Below, piece after piece: positions 5,349-8,701 of a DNA stretch of 8,701 nucleotides. The notes below the pieces were generated by a model. The model ran no database searches and had not been told where the DNA came from. It worked only from the letters and a program-made list of their open reading frames with translations. The stretch comes from Nitrososphaeraceae archaeon (GTDB lineage: Archaea; Thermoproteota; Nitrososphaeria; Nitrososphaerales; Nitrososphaeraceae). The DNA lies in contig JAJNBK010000048.1 in assembly GCA_021155845.1 (NCBI GenBank), forward strand, positions 1 through 8,701, in the 5' to 3' direction. A program made the position numbers and the translations under genes. The stretch's first letter is position 1, and each line of letters starts with the position of its first letter.

Positions 5349-8216
5349 TTATGATGCACCCCTCTGAATGATTTGATCAATTGCTAACTTGGATTTTAGA
5401 TATTTTCCAGTATGGCTTTCTTTATTTTCTGCAACTTCATGAGGTGGTCCCGTAGCAACTATCTTGCCACCACCTTCTCCGCCTTCCGGGCCAAGGTCTA
5501 TAATCCAATCAGCGTCAATAACTATTATAGTATTGCCAAGATCTTCTAGTCTTTTTAAAACATGCAACAATTTGCTAACATCTGCAAAATGAAGCCCTGT
5601 TGTTGGCTCATCTAGAATGTATACTGTTTTACCGGTATCTCTTTTCGAGAGCTCTGCAGCAAGTTTAATTCTCTGTGCTTCACCGCCAGACAATGTAGTA
5701 GCAGGTTGGCCGAGTCGTATGTATCCAAGTCCTACATCCTTCAGAGTTCGGAGCTTTCTTTCAATAATTGAGATATTTTCAAAGAATTCTGATGCTTCGT
5801 CAACTGTCATATTTAGTATGTCTGAAATTGTCTTTTCCTTGTACTTTACAGAGAGCGTTTCAGAATTATACCGTTTTCCTTTGCATTCATCACATGTAAC
5901 ATATACATCAGGTAAAAATTGCATTTCGATTTTTCTGACGCCACCACCTTGACATGCTTCGCATCTTCCATGTGAAACATTAAATGAAAATCTTCCAGAT
6001 TTATATCCCATTTCTTTTGCTTGCGAAGTCTTTGCAAATAGTTCTCTAATTGGCGTAAAAGCGTTAACATAAGTAGCAGCATTTGATCTTGGAGTACGAC
6101 CAATTGGTGATTGATCGATTCCTATGACTTTATCTACATATTCCAAGCCCGATAAATTTCTGTGTTTACCAGGCTTTTCTTTACTGTTGTAAATATGAGC
6201 CGCGAGCGCTTTAAATAATATATCATTTACTAATGTTGATTTGCCAGAGCCAGAAACTCCTGTCACGACTGTCATGCAACCAATAGGAAATTGTACATCA
6301 ATTGATTTCAGATTATTTTCCTGCGCTCCATAAATAGTTAGCCACCGTTCTGGTATTTTCCTCTCTTGCTTAGGATAGGATACAAGTAGGTCACCTCTCA
6401 GGAAAGCTCCTGTAACAGAATTCTTATTATCTAAAATGTTTTCTAATAGACCATAAGCAGTAATTTCTCCGCCGCGCATGCCAGCACCAGGCCCAATATC
6501 AATGATCCAGTCAGCATTACGGATTACTTCTTCATCGTGTTCAACTACAAGCAGCGTATTGTCAAGATCACGTAATTTTTTTAAAGTATCAATCAATTTA
6601 GCATTGTCTCTCTGATGCAGACCTATAGTAGGTTCATCAAGGACATATAAAACTCCAGTTAAGTTCGAACCGACCTGGGTTGCTAATCTGATTCTCTGTG
6701 ATTCTCCACCAGAAAGTGTGGCCGTAACCCTATTCAATGACAAATAGTTTAATCCAACATTATTCAAGAATTCAAGCCTTGAAATAATCTCTTTTAGTAT
6801 TGTTCTTGCAATATATCTTTCAGTTTCTGAAAGTTGTATGGTTCTAAAAAATCGATAACAATTATCAATGGAAAGATCGCATATGTCCATTATCGACTTT
6901 TCCTGTATCTTGACTGAAAGTGCTTCTCTACGCAATCTCCTACCTAGACAACTATCACAGGTACGCTCGCGCATAAACTGCATGATCTCGTCACGCTTTG
7001 ATTCTGATTCAGTTTGCTTATATGCGCGCTCCAAGTTTGGAATTACGCCTTCAAAGGATCCTCTATATTCCCATCTGCTAGATGAATATTTTCCTTCATA
7101 TTTATAATGAATCTTATCATCTGTTCCATATAAAATGACTCTGATCTGCTCTTCTGTCATCTTTGAGATAGGCGTATAAAGATTAAATCCAAAATGTTTG
7201 CCTACGTCTCTGAGCATTTCAGAGCGGAATGTAGCGAAGTAGCCAGACCAAGGTTTCACAGCTCCCTCCAATATGCTTTTTGACTTGTCTGGAATAATTA
7301 GTTCAGGGTCGAATTCGATTTTTATCCCAAGCCCGTTGCAGTCTCTGCATGCACCGAAAGGAGAATTAAATGAAAATGAGCGTGGTTCTAAATCTCCTAG
7401 ACTGATACCGCAATACGGGCATGCGTTGCGTTGGGAGTATAATGTATCTTCACCGTCTATCGAGGCAATCACAATACCATTTCCTATCTTAAGGGCGGAT
7501 TGGACGGATTCAAATAATCTGCTTTTTTCCTCAGTCATGACCTTTAATCTGTCAACGATGACTTCAATAGTATGTTTTTTTTGTCTGTCTAGTCTAGGAT
7601 ATTTTGATTTTTGTTCTTGTTCTTGTTCTTCATCATCTTCGAGATTGGTTATCGCACCATCTAATCGAATCCTGGAAAAGCCCTCTTGTTTTAATTCATT
7701 AAATAATTTTTCGTACGTACCTTTCTTTGCTGAAATGATTGGGGCAAGAATCATAATTGAGCCATTCTTCTTCTTTTGAGCTGATTTCCATATCGATTCT
7801 GTAATAGAATCTGAAGATTGACTTGTAATTGTTCTATTGCATTCAGGACAATTAGGTATTCCTATTCTGGCATATAGTAATCGTAGATAATCATAGATCT
7901 CTGTTACGGTTCCGACCGTAGAACGTGGATTCTTGCTGGTAGTCTTCTGTTGTATTGATATTGCTGGAGATAAACCATCTATAGAATCAACATCTGGTTT
8001 GTCCATTAACTCCAAAAATTGTCTTGCATATGCTGATAATGACTCTACATAGCGCCTTTGTCCTTCTGCGTAAATAGTATCAAATGCAAGTGTAGATTTT
8101 CCTGAGCCTGATAACCCTGTAATTACAATGAGTTTGTTTTTTGGAATTTCTAGATTGATATTTTTTAGGTTGTGCTGTCTTGCACCTTTTATAACTATTT
8201 TATCATGCATATTCAT
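5349..8216 (-). CDS. uvrA: Excinuclease ABC subunit A, with the second H-loop deleted
   Basis: UvrA is the damage-sensing ATPase of nucleotide excision repair; as a dimer it loads UvrB on lesions. The 955-residue frame is full length. Visible parts: Walker [10 protein letters not shown] (34-41); the UvrB-binding region; zinc module 1 with Cys 266, 269, 290 and 293; signature [10 protein letters not shown] (about 500) with Walker B YVLDEP and H-loop VEHD; Walker [11 protein letters not shown] (about 654); zinc module 2 CEAC...CDEC (about 754-780); signature [11 protein letters not shown] (about 840) with YILDEP. The normal VIEHNLDVIK-x-ADW that follows is shortened to VIDADW (about 897-903), losing the switch His of ATPase II. 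An extra acidic [10 protein letters not shown] loop (193-202) comes from a hexanucleotide repeat. ATG 8216 overlaps the uvrB stop (ATGA), so the two are translationally coupled. The protein should fold, but ATP hydrolysis at site II is probably impaired. Confidence 0.95.
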   Translation of the reverse strand: MNMHDKIVIKGARQHNLKNINLEIPKNKLIVITGLSGSGKSTLAFDTIYAEGQRRYVESLSAYARQFLELMDKPDVDSIDGLSPAISIQQKTTSKNPRSTVGTVTEIYDYLRLLYARIGIPNCPECNRTITSQSSDSITESIWKSAQKKKNGSIMILAPIISAKKGTYEKLFNELKQEGFSRIRLDGAITNLEDDEEQEQEQKSKYPRLDRQKKHTIEVIVDRLKVMTEEKSRLFESVQSALKIGNGIVIASIDGEDTLYSQRNACPYCGISLGDLEPRSFSFNSPFGACRDCNGLGIKIEFDPELIIPDKSKSILEGAVKPWSGYFATFRSEMLRDVGKHFGFNLYTPISKMTEEQIRVILYGTDDKIHYKYEGKYSSSRWEYRGSFEGVIPNLERAYKQTESESKRDEIMQFMRERTCDSCLGRRLRREALSVKIQEKSIMDICDLSIDNCYRFFRTIQLSETERYIARTILKEIISRLEFLNNVGLNYLSLNRVTATLSGGESQRIRLATQVGSNLTGVLYVLDEPTIGLHQRDNAKLIDTLKKLRDLDNTLLVVEHDEEVIRNADWIIDIGPGAGMRGGEITAYGLLENILDNKNSVTGAFLRGDLLVSYPKQERKIPERWLTIYGAQENNLKSIDVQFPIGCMTVVTGVSGSGKSTLVNDILFKALAAHIYNSKEKPGKHRNLSGLEYVDKVIGIDQSPIGRTPRSNAATYVNAFTPIRELFAKTSQAKEMGYKSGRFSFNVSHGRCEACQGGGVRKIEMQFLPDVYVTCDECKGKRYNSETLSVKYKEKTISDILNMTVDEASEFFENISIIERKLRTLKDVGLGYIRLGQPATTLSGGEAQRIKLAAELSKRDTGKTVYILDEPTTGLHFADVSKLLHVLKRLEDLGNTIIVIDADWIIDLGPEGGEGGGKIVATGPPHEVAENKESHTGKYLKSKLAIDQIIQRGAS
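7611..7630 (+). repeat. TTGTTC hexanucleotide repeat in uvrA
   Basis: Three units of TTGTTC plus TT. On the coding strand they are GAA-CAA pairs giving EQEQEQ in a variable loop between the first zinc module and the UvrB-binding domain. The repeat keeps frame and is probably harmless. Confidence 0.75.
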
Positions 8217-8701
8217 AAAACCTCTACATGTGTTCGTTCTTCTAACAAATTCTTTATCTTTGTCAGTTTTTCCCTAAATTCAATAGCTTTTTCAAAATCT
8301 AATTCCTCAGCAAATTTTTTCATGGTTGCTTCTGTCTCTATTGCAAGTTTTAGCAGGTCTGATCGAGCGATAGATTTTGTAAGTGTCTGATTTTGTTGTT
8401 GCCTTATCTGGAATGGCTTTAACAACTGATCTGGGTGTTATCTTGTACTTTTCGTTATACTGGATCTGTTTCTTACGCCTTCTCTCTGTTTCTGCTAGCG
8501 CACTTTTTATTGAATCAGTAATATTATCTGCATACATGATAACCATACCATCGACATTTCTTGCAGCTCGACCAAAAGTCTGTATTAGACTTGTATTGTT
8601 GCGTAGGAATCCTTCTTTATCAGCGTCCAATATAGCAACAAGAGACACTTCCGGAATATCTAGCCCTTCTCTAAGCAGGTTAATACCTACCAAAACATCA
8701 A
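8213..8701 (-). pseudogene. uvrB: uvrB, excinuclease ABC subunit B, C-terminal part, frameshifted
   Basis: UvrB is the helicase-like subunit that verifies damage and recruits UvrC. The gene continues beyond the right edge. Frame one reads [18 protein letters not shown], then [10 protein letters not shown] and [12 protein letters not shown] (helicase motifs V and VI, with Phe where Ile is usual), then the [16 protein letters not shown] segment. After KSDTYK this frame becomes nonsense and stops at 8307. The natural continuation [20 protein letters not shown] and the UVR motif [17 protein letters not shown] lie in the next frame and end at TGA 8215-8213. Removing one base from the TTTT run at 8375-8378 joins the two smoothly. 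As read, UvrB would lose the tail that binds UvrA and UvrC. The stop overlaps the uvrA ATG. Confidence 0.9.

Noticed and set aside
5846..6103. 85-codon minus-strand frame inside uvrA
   Set aside because: It runs in an alternate frame within the conserved zinc module of uvrA and has no independent signal.
7273..7779. 168-codon frame antisense to uvrA
   Set aside because: It is rich in Ser, Phe and Cys from reverse-complemented Glu/Lys codons and a repeat; uvrA is certain on the other strand.
1..8701. A new defence, mobile or RNA-based system
   Set aside because: No integrase, transposase, CRISPR repeats, toxin-antitoxin pair, reverse transcriptase or terminal repeats were found. All coding signals belong to known transport, regulator or repair families.

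Overview
This AT-rich window most resembles chromosomal DNA of an archaeon, probably an ammonia-oxidising Nitrososphaerota/thaumarchaeote of the soil type. That assignment is an inference. It rests on a NikR/CopG-like ribbon-helix-helix (RHH) regulator next to Zn/Mn ABC transporter genes, TATA-like boxes about 25-30 nt upstream of TTG starts, very AT-rich and long intergenic stretches, and a bacterial-type uvrBAC cluster, which some archaea acquired by transfer. No rRNA, tRNA, CRISPR array or insertion sequence was seen.

Left part (1-1977): the window opens inside a small RHH regulator on the minus strand. Divergent from it is a high-affinity Zn/Mn uptake locus (znuA-znuC-znuB order) that appears to be decaying. 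The C-terminal half of the substrate-binding protein ZnuA survives as a reading frame with internal stops. The ATPase ZnuC is complete with all ABC motifs. The permease ZnuB seems reduced to short scraps. Middle part (1978-3805): an intact ten-helix EamA/DMT-family exporter on the minus strand, followed by about 800 bases with no convincing gene but with pyrimidine-rich and tetranucleotide tracts.

Right part (3806-8701): a minus-strand cluster uvrB-uvrA-uvrC for nucleotide excision repair. Each of the three genes carries a lesion that can be read directly. UvrB is frameshifted between its helicase core and its UvrC-binding tail, and one extra base in a T4 run is enough to explain it. UvrA is full length but lacks about 8 residues at the switch (H-loop) histidine of its second ATPase. 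UvrC lacks a usable start for its expected N-terminus. It also has lost roughly 45 residues of its GIY-YIG nuclease domain, including the catalytic Glu, and is out of frame across that gap. Simple-sequence repeats lie inside uvrA and uvrC.

I see no new multi-gene system here. The notable signal is parallel erosion of two known systems, zinc uptake and UvrABC repair. Either these are real pseudogenes, perhaps backed up by functional copies elsewhere, or some of the single-base lesions are sequencing errors. The multi-codon deletions are hard to explain as sequencing errors.
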